DNA from: Chloroflexota bacterium
GTDB lineage: Bacteria; Chloroflexota; Dehalococcoidia; Lucifugimonadales; JACPCL1
Direction of reading: 5' to 3'
DNA: 64,000 bases
Assembly: GCA_016179765.1 (NCBI GenBank)
Contig: JACPCL010000030.1
Span: 41,710 to 105,709, forward strand
Shown: positions 36,943 to 45,237 of the stretch, one piece after another
How positions within the stretch are numbered: the first letter of the stretch is position 1
Layout: every line of letters starts with the position of its first letter
Translations under genes and position numbers: made by a program
The notes under the pieces: model-generated
The model's database searches: none
Seen by the model: only the letters and a program-made list of their open reading frames with translations
What the model was told of the DNA's origin: nothing

Positions 36943-37248
36943 ATGATCAAGACCGTACTACTCGTGCCTATCCGTGACAATGTTGGTGGTACGTTTTCTC
37001 CTGCCTCATGGCGTACCTTGGAGCAGAAGCTGAGGCGCTTTGGAGGCTTTACCCGTTCGTCAGCAGAAGGGGAATGGGAGAGCCAGGGGCGTATCTACCG
37101 TGACCGAAGCCGTAGATATGAAGTATCTCTCACAAGCTGGCAACAATTCCCCGAGTGGCTGGGAGTGGCCTTATGGGTGCGTGAAGAGTTTCGTCAAGAA
37201 GCCATGTACATTGAGGTGGCAGGTATTCCTGAAATCCTTAGACCTTAG
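36943..37248 (+). CDS. Small protein of unknown function
   Basis: A 101-residue protein beginning KTVLLVPIRDNVGGTFSPASW and ending MYIEVAGIPEILRP. The pattern (short hydrophobic strand, charged middle, Tyr/Val-rich strand, FRQEAMYIEVAG) recalls a small uncharacterised family that I believe is common in accessory regions, but I cannot name it. It follows a strong promoter and precedes a DNA-binding-like gene on the same strand. Confidence 0.65.
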   Translation: MIKTVLLVPIRDNVGGTFSPASWRTLEQKLRRFGGFTRSSAEGEWESQGRIYRDRSRRYEVSLTSWQQFPEWLGVALWVREEFRQEAMYIEVAGIPEILRP

Positions 37249-37322
37249 CCACCTGATTCCTTCTACATCCATCAACCATATGGTTTATAATGAAGAAGCA
37301 TTCCCCTTGTTTGGAGGTTGGC

Positions 37323-37841
37323 ATGAAGCACCCAGAAACTTACAGGACGTTGGAAAGAAAGGTCCTGGACCTGATTAACCTTACTGACGAGGAAATGGTG
37401 TTCCTGACCGTTGCACTGACAGCGTACAAAGAGAACATGTCCTGGGAGCGCTTCTCTGACCTTGTGGCAGGGCGAGTCAATCCCCTTGTGGCTGCCGCCG
37501 GGGGCCGCGTCAACGAGGCCGTTTGGGGGCATCCTCTGTTCCAGGCTGCGCGTGATATGGAGGACCGCTTGGGCCTCCGGCAGGGTATGCTTGCCCCTGA
37601 GGAAGGGTGCAACCCGGACGCCGATCCTTTTGAAGACCAGTGGCTTCCTGCCGCTCCCGCCGCCCAAAGTAAAGGCGTGACCGTTGCCGGGCTACACAGA
37701 GCTATCAAGCGGGGCCAGGTTATTGCGCGGCCCGCCAAGCCCGGCGGTCGCCGCATCGTGGTCAGCGCCAACAGCCTCCGTGCCTGGACGCCCGACCCCG
37801 TGCGCCAGTCCGCCCGTAAGGGTGCGGCGGTGGCTGTCTAG
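37323..37841 (+). CDS. Unknown protein with a possible C-terminal helix-turn-helix
   Basis: A 172-residue protein. The N-terminal part is helical and acidic; the C-terminal segment VTVAGLHRAIKRGQVIARP followed by RRIVVSANSLRAW resembles MerR/excisionase-type winged helices. GGAGG sits before ATG 37323, and TATAAT at 37286-37291 may be its -10 box. Its stop lies one base from the point where homology of the opposite-strand vapC remnant ends, so this gene and its upstream neighbour may have arrived in an insertion that cut vapC. Confidence 0.6.
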   Translation: MKHPETYRTLERKVLDLINLTDEEMVFLTVALTAYKENMSWERFSDLVAGRVNPLVAAAGGRVNEAVWGHPLFQAARDMEDRLGLRQGMLAPEEGCNPDADPFEDQWLPAAPAAQSKGVTVAGLHRAIKRGQVIARPAKPGGRRIVVSANSLRAWTPDPVRQSARKGAAVAV

Positions 37842-37842
37842 C

Positions 37843-38000
37843 TGTGGCTCTTCTTTGTGTACCAACGCAAGGAGCGCCGAGGCGTCCAGCACGATGCTAC
37901 TCATTGGCGGCTTCCCGCCTTCGCTCCTGAATCAGCTCTTCAGAAAGGCTTCGACCCTCGCACGTAGTTGGCGACCACAGACTGGGCATGTTCTATTGCT
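37843..38000 (-). pseudogene. Degraded vapBC toxin-antitoxin pair
   Basis: On the minus strand from ATG 37904, SSIVLDASALLALVHKEEP is the N-terminus of a PIN-domain VapC toxin, with the first catalytic Asp. Similarity stops at about 37843, after some 20 residues. Upstream, GRSLSEELIQERRREAANE ends at a stop (37897-37899) overlapping the toxin start, as an antitoxin C-terminus does; the preceding AIEHAQSVVANYVRG is in another frame, so the antitoxin is frameshifted too. Both genes are dead. The remaining gap to 38196 shows nothing else. Confidence 0.7.
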
Positions 38001-38196
38001 GCTGCGATTCACTTGCGGCGGGCCTCAGTCTCACCCCTGCCACCTTTGGCTATCCTTGCCTTCACTTCTCTCGTAGGTCACCTCAGTAAGATTATAGCAG
38101 CCAATGCCGATGCGTGAGCTTGCTAAGGCCCGCTCACCTCTTTGCCTCCTTCTGCTTTCTGCGCTAGAGTATGTCTATCCTATTAGTCGGAGCATT

Positions 38197-38769
38197 ATGG
38201 CTATGGAACATCAGCAATCGCCCTTAAGCATAAGTCCGTCTCTGTTGGACGTAAGCACTCTCCTAAGGCCATTCCAGTCAGATCCAGCATTCATGAGCCA
38301 GCTTGAACAAGCGGGTGTCCTCATAGTACCAACCAACGTTGGTGGCGACCGTAAGATTTTTGCTTTCCCTGCCACAACACGCGACGTTTATGACTATTTG
38401 CGTTCAAGCTTGAAAAGTCAGACTTCAGTAGAAGCCGCGGTTAGGGATGAAGATTACCGTGAATATGAGTTTCACTCGGATCAAATTATTGTCCCGATTC
38501 TGTGGGTTTCCGAGAATCTGTTGCTCCCTTTAGTCGTGAACCTGATAGCGACGTACGTTTATAACAAGCTATCTAACCAGGGAGACTTGCGAGGTAAGAG
38601 GGTTAAGGCAGAGTTTCTTTACAAAAATCCTAATGGGAAGCAAGTATCGCTCAAATATGATGGACCTGTGGAAACCTTCGAGAGAGTTACTTTGCAGAGT
38701 CTGAGTGAACAAGGTGTTCCGCCATATGATGAAAAAGGAACCGGAAGTGAAAACAGAGATGCTGTCTGA
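38197..38769 (+). CDS. Unknown protein, first of a low-GC pair
   Basis: A 190-residue protein without recognised motif. A hydrophobic stretch IIVPILWVSENLLLPLVVNL near residues 110-130 could be membrane-associated. The C-terminal part is charged. GGAG five bases before ATG 38197 supports this start; an upstream frame from 38104 was rejected. Codon usage is visibly AT-richer than the flanking genes. It overlaps the next gene by 44 bases, so the two are translationally linked. Confidence 0.65.
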   Translation: MAMEHQQSPLSISPSLLDVSTLLRPFQSDPAFMSQLEQAGVLIVPTNVGGDRKIFAFPATTRDVYDYLRSSLKSQTSVEAAVRDEDYREYEFHSDQIIVPILWVSENLLLPLVVNLIATYVYNKLSNQGDLRGKRVKAEFLYKNPNGKQVSLKYDGPVETFERVTLQSLSEQGVPPYDEKGTGSENRDAV

Positions 38770-39622
38770 GGCAATGGCTCATCCCTGTCTTAGTGAGCCC
38801 AGGCAGCGGTTAGCAGCTTATCGCCAGCGTCTCCAGAATATCCTTGCTGAAGAGCATTGGCGGCAGCTAACTGTTTTGAAGCTGGCAGCAGTCGCTGGTG
38901 GCGACCAGTTGGTTGCGAAAGCTGTTTGGTGCCTAGAAACTATTGGTAGGGTACAGGATCATTTTGTGTCGGCATTTCAGCATATGACAGTAGGTGAATA
39001 CAAAGAAGCATGGGACGAATTGGAAAGGTGCGAGATTGAAGAGAGCTTCTTAGATAAACATTTCCGTGAAGAAGGTAATGAATTCGGCCTCGCTCACGTC
39101 CAAATCCATACAAAGCGATTCCAGGAGTTGTACCCGTATAAATGGGGTGTTAGCCCAGGTTTCATCAGCAAGGATATACGCTGTTCTATTTGCGAAGCCA
39201 AGATAACACTCCGAAGTCGCTGCCAACACGAAGTAGGTGAAATATACGACGGCGAAACGTGCTACCACGTCATCAAAGGGATGGAACTCCTCCATATTGC
39301 ACTTGTGGACAATCCAGTGCAGAAATATTCCGTGATCTTTCCCAACGGAAATGATGATCGGCGTTTCTCCCTGATCAGTTACGTTGTGTCTGCCTTAGAG
39401 TCACCATGGGATGGCTGGAATTATCACAAAGAGGTGCTGAGGCAGAAACATCCAGCTTTCAAGGGGATTGGTAGAAACGCCAAATGCCCATGCGGATCAG
39501 GACTAAAATACAAACGCTGTTGTCTAAACAAAACCGAAGTCTTTCCCCACTATGAGCTCTCTTTTGAGAAAAAGCCTCAGATAGCATTGCCGCGTCTCAT
39601 GGTACAGACTGCGAGCCAATAG
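38726..39622 (+). CDS. SEC-C motif protein, second of a low-GC pair
   Basis: A 298-residue protein. Near the C-terminus GRNAKCPCGSGLKYKRCC is a complete SEC-C zinc motif (CxC...CC), as in SecA and many accessory proteins. A second Cys group, CSICEAK with RCQHEVGEIYDGETCYH, lies near residues 150-180 and may be another zinc site. AT-rich codons, overlapping the upstream unknown gene. SEC-C proteins next to unknown partners are frequent in defence or toxin islands, but no such role is shown here. GTG 38705 is an alternative start. Confidence 0.75.
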   Translation: MMKKEPEVKTEMLSEAMAHPCLSEPRQRLAAYRQRLQNILAEEHWRQLTVLKLAAVAGGDQLVAKAVWCLETIGRVQDHFVSAFQHMTVGEYKEAWDELERCEIEESFLDKHFREEGNEFGLAHVQIHTKRFQELYPYKWGVSPGFISKDIRCSICEAKITLRSRCQHEVGEIYDGETCYHVIKGMELLHIALVDNPVQKYSVIFPNGNDDRRFSLISYVVSALESPWDGWNYHKEVLRQKHPAFKGIGRNAKCPCGSGLKYKRCCLNKTEVFPHYELSFEKKPQIALPRLMVQTASQ

Positions 39623-39755
39623 CCTAGGATCATAGTTCTTCTCTACTGCATGTTAAGGCTCTCTCTTGTCTCTTCTGCGGCCTACAGCCTATTCTCTCCA
39701 AAACCTTCTATCGTAGGACAGGCTGATTTGCTAATGCCAACTATAAGGATTTCCC

Positions 39756-42700
39756 ATGCCCACTCTCACCGTTCCCGACCTCCTTTCCCTGGAAGCCGAC
39801 CTCCGCCGCACCCTCTCCGGCGAGGTGCGCTTTGACCCCTACTCCAAGGCCCTCTACAGCACCGACGCCTCCCTCTACCGCATACCCCCCGTCGGCGTCG
39901 TCCTGCCCAGGAGCGCCGGGGACGTGGCCGCCGTCGTCAGCCTGTGCGCCCAGGCCGGCGTCGCCGTCCTCCCACGCGGTGGCGGCACAAGCCTGGCCGG
40001 CCAGACCGTCAACCACGCCGTCGTCATGGACTTCTCCAAGTACATGCGCGGCGTCCTGGAGGTCAACCAGGAGCAACGCTGGGTACGCGCCCAGCCAGGC
40101 ATCCCCCTGGACGAGCTGAACCACCATCTGCGGCCCACGGGCCTCCACTACACACCCGACCCCACCACCAGCAGCCGCGCCACCGTCGGCGGGACCATCG
40201 GCAACAACTCCTGCGGGGCGCACTCCGTCCTCTACGGCAAGACCGTTGACCACGTCAAAGAGGTCAGCGTCGTCCTCTCCAACGGCCAGGCCGCCCACTT
40301 CCGGCCCCTGTCCGGCCCGGAGCTTGAGTCATCCCTTGCCCAGGACACCCTGGAAGGCGCCATCTATCGCGACGCCCTGCGCATCGCCCGGGACAACGCC
40401 GCCGAGATAGACCGGCGGTTCCCCAAGATCCGACGTCGCGTGTCCGGCTACAACCTGGACACTGTGCTGACGGGCCCACCCACCAACCTGGCTAAGCTCA
40501 TTGTTGGCTCCGAGGGTACACTGGCCGTCGTCACCGAGGCGGTGCTGAACCTGGAGCCGCTGCCCAAGGTGCGCGGCCTCGCCATCCTCCACTTCAACTC
40601 CATCGTGGAGGCTATGGAGGCCACCATCGCCACCCTCCCCCACAGCCCCGCTGCCGTGGAGCTCATTGACGACATGATTATCCGTCGCAGCCGGGAGTCC
40701 TTGGGCTTCGCCCGACGCCTCACCTGGGTGCAGGGCGAGCCAAAAGCGATGCTGCTGGTGGAGTTCTTTGCCGATACCCCCCAGGAGCTCGCCGCCCGCA
40801 TAGACGGTCTCCGCGCTGATATAACCCGCCACGGCCTGGGCTACGCCTGCGTCGTCGCAACCTCCCCCGAAGAGCAGGCTAACGCCTGGGCCATCCGCGC
40901 CGCCGGCCTCGGCCTCCTCATGTCCGTCAAGGGCGACGCCAAGCCCCTGCCCTTCGTGGAGGACACCGCCGTTGACCCCCATAAGCTCCCCGCCTTCGTC
41001 CAGCGCTTTGACCAGATCGTCCGAGACCACGGAACCGTCGCCGGCTACTACGGCCACGCCTCCGAGGGCTGCCTGCACATCCGGCCCATGGTCAACATCA
41101 AACAGCAGGACGGCCTGGACAAGATCGTCTCCATCGCCAACCAGGTCAGCGACCTGGTGCTGGAGTTCGGCGGCTCCATGAGCGGCGAGCACGGCGACGG
41201 CATCGTCCGCGGCGTCTTCACCGAGAAGATGTTCGGTTCCCAGCTCTACCAGGCCTTCCGGCAGGTCAAGCGCGCCTTTGACCCCCAGGGCATCATGAAC
41301 CCAGGCAAGATCGTGGACTGCCCACCCATGACGGAAAACCTCCGCTTGGGGCCGTCCTACCGCGCCTGGGAGCCGAAGACGTTCCTGGACTTCTCCGCTG
41401 AGGGCGGCTTCGCCCGCGCCGTGGAGCAGTGCAACGGCGTCGGCGAGTGCCGCAAGACCCTGCGCGGCGCCATGTGCCCCTCTTATATGGCCACCCTGGA
41501 AGAGGAGCACTCCACCCGAGGGCGCGCCAACGCCCTCCGCTCTGTCCTCTCCGGCGCCCTGATCACCCCCTCTCCCCTTGCGGGGGAGAGCTGGGGTGGG
41601 GGGGCACATAAGTACGGTGAAGGAAACCTCGGGTTTCCTTCCGGGGTTACAGAGCCTGTCCTGAGCCTGCCAAAGGGGGTGTCCCCTGAAGATAATACTT
41701 CCCCCTCCCACTTTAGGGGAGGGGGCCAGGGGGTGAGGTCGGCCCCCGCCGCCTTCACCAGCCAGCGCCTCCACGATGTCCTGGACCTCTGCCTAGAGTG
41801 CAAGGCCTGCAAAGCCGAGTGCCCCTCCAACGTGGACATGGCAAAGCTGAAGTACGAGTTCCTCTACCACTATGGCAAGGCCAACGGCATCCCCCTGCGC
41901 TCCCGCCTCGTCGCCAACATCGCCGCCGTCAACGCCTGGATCGCCCGCCTCGGCCCCCTTGCCCGTCTCGCCAGCGGCAGCCCGATCGCCCGCCTCGTGC
42001 TAGACCGCTTCCTCGGCCTGGACAAGCGCCGCCGCCTGCCCGCCGTCGCCCCCCAGACCTTCTCCCAGTGGTTCCGGAAGCGCCAGCGTAACAGAAAGAT
42101 GCAGGGAACTGCTGGTTCCCTGCCGGGTATTGCGGGGGGTGTCCCCTCGCAATACCCTCCCCCCTTCCCTTCAGGGAAGGGGGCCAGGGGGTTAGGCCAG
42201 GTCATCCTCTTCACCGACACCTTCATGGAGTACAACCAGCCCCAGGTGGGGGTCGCCGCCGTGGAGCTGCTGGAGGCCGCTGGCTACCAGGTCATCCTGG
42301 CCGACAAGGTCTGCTGCGGACGCCCCATGATCAGCAAGGGTCTCCTGGAACAGGCGAGGAACAACGCTCGCATCAACGTCCAGCGCCTCCTCCCCTACGT
42401 CCAGCGCGGCGTGCCCGTCGTCGGCTGCGAGCCATCCTGCCTCTCCGCCATCCGCGACGACTACCCCGACCTGCTGCGCACCCAGGAAGCCCGCGACGTA
42501 GCCAAGGGCGCGTATCTCCTGGAGGAGCTGCTGGTGAAGCTGAAGAGTGAGGGCAAGCTCACTTTGACTTTCCGGGAAACAAAAGGCAAGGTCCTCTTCC
42601 ACGGCCACTGCCACCAGAAGGCCCTCTGGGGCACGGCGGCGTCAGTAGCGGCCCTGCGCCTTATACCCGGCCTGGAGGTGCAGGAGTTGGACGCCGGGTG

Positions 42701-42914
42701 CTGCGGCATGGCCGGCGCCTTCGGCTACGAGAAGGAGCACTACGACCTGAGCATGAAGATTGGCGAGCAGCGCCTCTTCCCCGCCGTCCGCTCCGCCCCC
42801 GAAGCCCGCATCGCCGTCACTGGCTTCTCCTGCACCCATCAGATCGCCGACGGCACCGGGCGGCGTCCGGAGCACGTCGCGGAGGTGCTGCGTGGGGCGC
42901 TTGCGGAACAGTAG
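39756..42914 (+). CDS. FAD-linked oxidase with Fe-S and CCG domains, interrupted in frame by repeats
   Basis: A 1052-residue D-lactate/glycolate-dehydrogenase-like fusion (GlcD plus GlcF). An FAD PCMH domain lies at about residues 45-225 (LPRGGGTSLAGQT, GGTIGNNSCGAHSVLYGKT). The FAD-oxidase C domain reaches about 540 (HASEGCLHIRP, GSMSGEHGDG). Two 4Fe-4S motifs follow: CNGVGECRKT with CPSY near 559-575, and CLECKACKAECP near 680-690. The C-terminus has CCG-type motifs (VGCEPSC, HGHCHQ, DAGCCGMAGAFG). Residues about 600-665 and 781-816 are translated repeat DNA. AAGGA precedes the ATG. Confidence 0.92.
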   Translation: MPTLTVPDLLSLEADLRRTLSGEVRFDPYSKALYSTDASLYRIPPVGVVLPRSAGDVAAVVSLCAQAGVAVLPRGGGTSLAGQTVNHAVVMDFSKYMRGVLEVNQEQRWVRAQPGIPLDELNHHLRPTGLHYTPDPTTSSRATVGGTIGNNSCGAHSVLYGKTVDHVKEVSVVLSNGQAAHFRPLSGPELESSLAQDTLEGAIYRDALRIARDNAAEIDRRFPKIRRRVSGYNLDTVLTGPPTNLAKLIVGSEGTLAVVTEAVLNLEPLPKVRGLAILHFNSIVEAMEATIATLPHSPAAVELIDDMIIRRSRESLGFARRLTWVQGEPKAMLLVEFFADTPQELAARIDGLRADITRHGLGYACVVATSPEEQANAWAIRAAGLGLLMSVKGDAKPLPFVEDTAVDPHKLPAFVQRFDQIVRDHGTVAGYYGHASEGCLHIRPMVNIKQQDGLDKIVSIANQVSDLVLEFGGSMSGEHGDGIVRGVFTEKMFGSQLYQAFRQVKRAFDPQGIMNPGKIVDCPPMTENLRLGPSYRAWEPKTFLDFSAEGGFARAVEQCNGVGECRKTLRGAMCPSYMATLEEEHSTRGRANALRSVLSGALITPSPLAGESWGGGAHKYGEGNLGFPSGVTEPVLSLPKGVSPEDNTSPSHFRGGGQGVRSAPAAFTSQRLHDVLDLCLECKACKAECPSNVDMAKLKYEFLYHYGKANGIPLRSRLVANIAAVNAWIARLGPLARLASGSPIARLVLDRFLGLDKRRRLPAVAPQTFSQWFRKRQRNRKMQGTAGSLPGIAGGVPSQYPPPFPSGKGARGLGQVILFTDTFMEYNQPQVGVAAVELLEAAGYQVILADKVCCGRPMISKGLLEQARNNARINVQRLLPYVQRGVPVVGCEPSCLSAIRDDYPDLLRTQEARDVAKGAYLLEELLVKLKSEGKLTLTFRETKGKVLFHGHCHQKALWGTAASVAALRLIPGLEVQELDAGCCGMAGAFGYEKEHYDLSMKIGEQRLFPAVRSAPEARIAVTGFSCTHQIADGTGRRPEHVAEVLRGALAEQ
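41555..41755. repeat. Repeat cluster inserted in frame in the oxidase (insert 1)
   Basis: About 200 bases between LRSVLSG and FTSQRLHDVLDLC. Contains CTCCCC-ttgc-GGGGGAGAG, AGCCTGTCCTGAGCCTGCC, GGGGGTGTCCCC and CCCCTCCC-acttta-GGGGAGGGGGCC with tail GGGGGTGAGGTC. These parts also occur in intergenic regions. The reading frame stays open throughout. Confidence 0.8.
42098..42205. repeat. Repeat inserted in frame in the oxidase (insert 2)
   Basis: About 105 bases between a basic linker and VILFTDTFMEYNQPQVG. Contains GGGAAC-tgct-GGTTCCC, GGTATTGCGGGG facing CCCCTCGCAATACC, and CCCCCTTCCC-ttca-GGGAAGGGGG with tail GGGGGTTAGG. Open in the host frame. Confidence 0.8.
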
Positions 42915-43200
42915 CTCCCTCTCCCTTGGGAGAGGGCTGGGGTGAGGGTATTCTCTGTCCCTCTCCCTGAGAGCCTGTCCTTGAGCGAAGCGAAGGAGGA
43001 GAGGGATACAGGGTGAGGGTGAGCCTCGGCGCAGGTGCTGCGAGGACGCTAGCGGAACAGTAGCTCCCTCTCCCTTAGGAGAGGGCTGGGGTGAGGGTAT
43101 TCTCTGTTCCTCTCCCTGAGAGCCTGTCCTTGAGTGAGCCGAAGCCCTGAGCGAAGCGAACGGGGAAGCGAAGGAGGGAAGAGGATTGAGGTGAGGGTGA
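42915..43200. repeat. 150-bp tandem duplication of the oxidase 3' end and its downstream repeat
   Basis: Unit 1 (42879 to about 43010) holds the last codons of the oxidase plus CTCCCTCTCCC, GGGAGAGGGCTGGGGTGAGGG and AGAGCCTGTCCTTGAG. Unit 2 (43029 to about 43150) repeats this with an offset of 150 bases, including GCAGGTGCTGCG and GCGGAACAGTAG from the gene end. The remaining 384-base gap has no gene. Confidence 0.75.
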
Positions 43201-43298
43201 AAAGCCCTGTCAAGGCGCTACACTCTGCCTCGGCATAGGTCAGCCACTCCTGGACAAAGTATCATCAACATCTCCGCCTGTGGCAGAAAGAGAGCCTC

Positions 43299-44015
43299 AT
43301 GAACAGGGAAAACGCCTCGCAGAAGGTGGCCGTGGTCACAGGTGCTAACCGTTCCGACGGCCTGGGGCACAATCTCCTGCTGGAATACCGTCGCCGGAGC
43401 TACACCGCCATCGGCGCCTACCGCGACCCCGCTACCAGTGCGCCACTGTTGGATCTGGCCAAGGCTGACCCCCTCGTCATCGCCCTGCCCCTGGACGTGC
43501 GAAGCCCCCAGAGCTTCCGAACCTTCGGCCAAGAGGTACGGACCCGGGTGCAGCGGTGTGACCTTCTGGTGTCCAACACCGGGCTGCCCGCGACCCGCCA
43601 GCCCTTGCACCAGGCCGGGTACAACGAGCTCCTGGAGCAGCTTCAGGTGCATGCCCTTGCCCTCGTAGCCCTGGCGCAAGTCCTGGTCCCCATCATGCCA
43701 CGGGGATCCCTTATCGTGAACATCTCAAGCGGCCTGGGGAGCCTACAGAGAATGGGCAGCGGCTACCCGGGGTACTCCCCTGCCAAGACCGCTGCTAACG
43801 CCTTCGCCAGACAGCTTGCTGCTACCTTACGCGACCAGGGGATAGGCGTCGTCTCCCTCAGTCCGGGGGCCTTCAGAAGCAACCTGGGAGGACAGGGTTG
43901 GGCAGGCACGGCTGACGAGGCCGCAAGCGTTGTCGCCAAACGCATTGACGCTCTGACCATGGCCGACTCAGGGAGCTTTCTCAGCGCCGCGACGGGTGAG
44001 CCCATCCCCTGGTAG
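43299..44015 (+). CDS. Short-chain dehydrogenase/reductase
   Basis: A 238-residue SDR. The cofactor motif is VVTGANRSDGLG (residues 12-23), NTG is present, the catalytic serine is in NISSGLGS, and the YxxxK pair is in YSPAKTAANAF. It would oxidise or reduce an alcohol/ketone with NAD(P). It sits between the 3' end of the FAD/Fe-S oxidase and a diverged relic of that same 3' end, so it may be a cassette inserted behind the oxidase. Normal GC. Confidence 0.85.
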   Translation: MNRENASQKVAVVTGANRSDGLGHNLLLEYRRRSYTAIGAYRDPATSAPLLDLAKADPLVIALPLDVRSPQSFRTFGQEVRTRVQRCDLLVSNTGLPATRQPLHQAGYNELLEQLQVHALALVALAQVLVPIMPRGSLIVNISSGLGSLQRMGSGYPGYSPAKTAANAFARQLAATLRDQGIGVVSLSPGAFRSNLGGQGWAGTADEAASVVAKRIDALTMADSGSFLSAATGEPIPW

Positions 44016-44046
44016 GGAAACGAAAGTCGCACCTACCACAGGCGTC

Positions 44047-44130
44047 TCCTGCGCCCGCTAGGTCACCGACGGTACCGTCCGCACGCCGGAGCACGTGGCG
44101 CAGGTGCTCAGGGAGGCGATGGAGAATTGA
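44047..44130 (+). pseudogene. Relic of an oxidase 3' end
   Basis: Translation reads SCAR-stop-VTDGTVRTPEHVAQVLREAMEN-stop, matching the oxidase C-terminus SCTHQIADGTGRRPEHVAEVLRGALAEQ. It has one internal stop and many base changes. Nothing else of a second gene is present. Confidence 0.75.
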
Positions 44131-44171
44131 AAAACACCAATCTCATCTGATGAAGATGTTTTTCATCACCA

Positions 44172-44200
44172 TTGGTTGCTCGTCAAAAAAAGCATACAAT
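44172..44200 (+). promoter_or_regulatory. Possible promoter of the Shedu-like gene
   Basis: TTGGTT, 17 bases, TACAAT (44195-44200), 46 bases before the ATG. Just upstream GAAAAACA and TGTTTTTC form an imperfect hairpin. Confidence 0.4.
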
Positions 44201-44246
44201 GTCATTGACCATTCCATCTGGCTACAAATCATAACGGAGAACCATT

Positions 44247-44942
44247 ATGCGTATTCGGGAATTATACCCAAACCATCGCGGCAATTTGGACGAAACTGAG
44301 GCAGTTTACGAAAACCTTTATACCTCTCTTACCGGCAAACAATCCGACGCACGCCAAGAACGAGCCAAGAAAGCAATTAACGGGAAGCTGAGGGAATATT
44401 TTGTGGCGCCCCATCAAAGAATACTTAAGTCGGAATTCGCTGATTTCTGCTCGATTATGAGTAATGCAAAGAATGAAGAACAAGTATTTCAATTCATCGT
44501 ACAGAAGCCTTATTTCTTAACAAGAATGCTGTATCCAGGAAACCATGGAACAATATTCATTCCAAAGCCGAAGCTAGGCAGCGAATTGATACCTGATTTT
44601 CTGACTGCAAGTTTTGATTCGTCCGGCCTATGGTGGTATGGCGTTGAACTAGAAAGCCCAACGGAACGTATGTTCAATCGCGATGCCGACCAGTCGGCAA
44701 CGCTTACCCACGCCCTACGCCAGGTGCAGGACTGGCGCAGGTGGTTGACCAACAACATATCATATGCGCGAAACGAATTGGGATTTGCAGATATCGTTGG
44801 AGACTTGCCATGTATTGTGCTCATTGGCACCAGAGAAAATGAAAGGGTTCCTCAGCCTCGTCTACGTGGTCGGACACGCGGCGTTATTACGAATGACAAG
44901 CATGGTCTCATTCTGCATCACTACGACTGGTTATTGGAATGA
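44247..44942 (+). CDS. Shedu-like defence nuclease (DUF4263/SduA-type)
   Basis: A 231-residue protein with the Shedu nuclease signature: GSELIPDFLTAS (Asp117), VELESPTERMFNR (Glu134/Glu136) and ALRQVQDWRRWL (Gln159, Asp162, Trp163). Shedu proteins are single-gene anti-phage systems with a PD-(D/E)XK-type fold. The N-terminal 85 residues are helical, the family's variable sensor part. AT-rich compared with neighbours, its own promoter-like sequence, GGAGA before the ATG: all fit horizontal gain. Assignment is from motifs only. Confidence 0.8.
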   Translation: MRIRELYPNHRGNLDETEAVYENLYTSLTGKQSDARQERAKKAINGKLREYFVAPHQRILKSEFADFCSIMSNAKNEEQVFQFIVQKPYFLTRMLYPGNHGTIFIPKPKLGSELIPDFLTASFDSSGLWWYGVELESPTERMFNRDADQSATLTHALRQVQDWRRWLTNNISYARNELGFADIVGDLPCIVLIGTRENERVPQPRLRGRTRGVITNDKHGLILHHYDWLLE

Positions 44943-44956
44943 CCATCTTAGGTTCC

Positions 44957-45122
44957 TCAAATGGCTGCCCCGTAGCTTATGGAGTTTTCAGGTGAGGTAG
45001 CCATGGTACGTTCTTCAGCCCACGCCTTCACGTTCTCCGTCTCCATCCTGGGGCTGTCCTTGGGGAACCCCAGGTGCCGGGAGGTGTCCAGAATCTCCAT
45101 GCCCACCATCTCCTCGCCGGGC
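44957..45122 (-). pseudogene. Relic of a DUF2283 antitoxin-like gene
   Basis: Minus-strand reading GEEMVGMEILDTSRHLGFP matches HIIGLEVLDASKRFG of the intact DUF2283 gene at 45238. The N-terminal half is missing, cut where a REP-like palindrome begins at about 45125. Open to a stop at 44957-44959. Confidence 0.6.
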
Positions 45123-45127
45123 TGTAG

Positions 45128-45230
45128 GGGCGCAAGGCCTTGCGCCCTTCCACGGCATTATCCTCCGTCAGCCACACCGTCGTTATTCGCGTTAGCCTTG
45201 CTCGGTAGGGGCAGACCCGCGTGTCTGCCC
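45128..45230. repeat. Two REP-like palindromes
   Basis: GGGCGCAAGGCCTTGCGCCC at 45128-45147 is a perfect palindrome and GGGCAGAC-ccgcgt-GTCTGCCC lies at 45209-45230. A relative (GGGGCGCAAGGCCTTGGCCCC) occurs at 59040-59062. Confidence 0.65.
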
Positions 45231-45237
45231 AGAACGC

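Noticed and set aside
40329..41774. Very long open frame (481 codons) on the minus strand across the oxidase
   Set aside because: It is a shadow of the GC-rich codon pattern of the real + strand gene; the translation has no domain features and is Gly/His/Val-rich.
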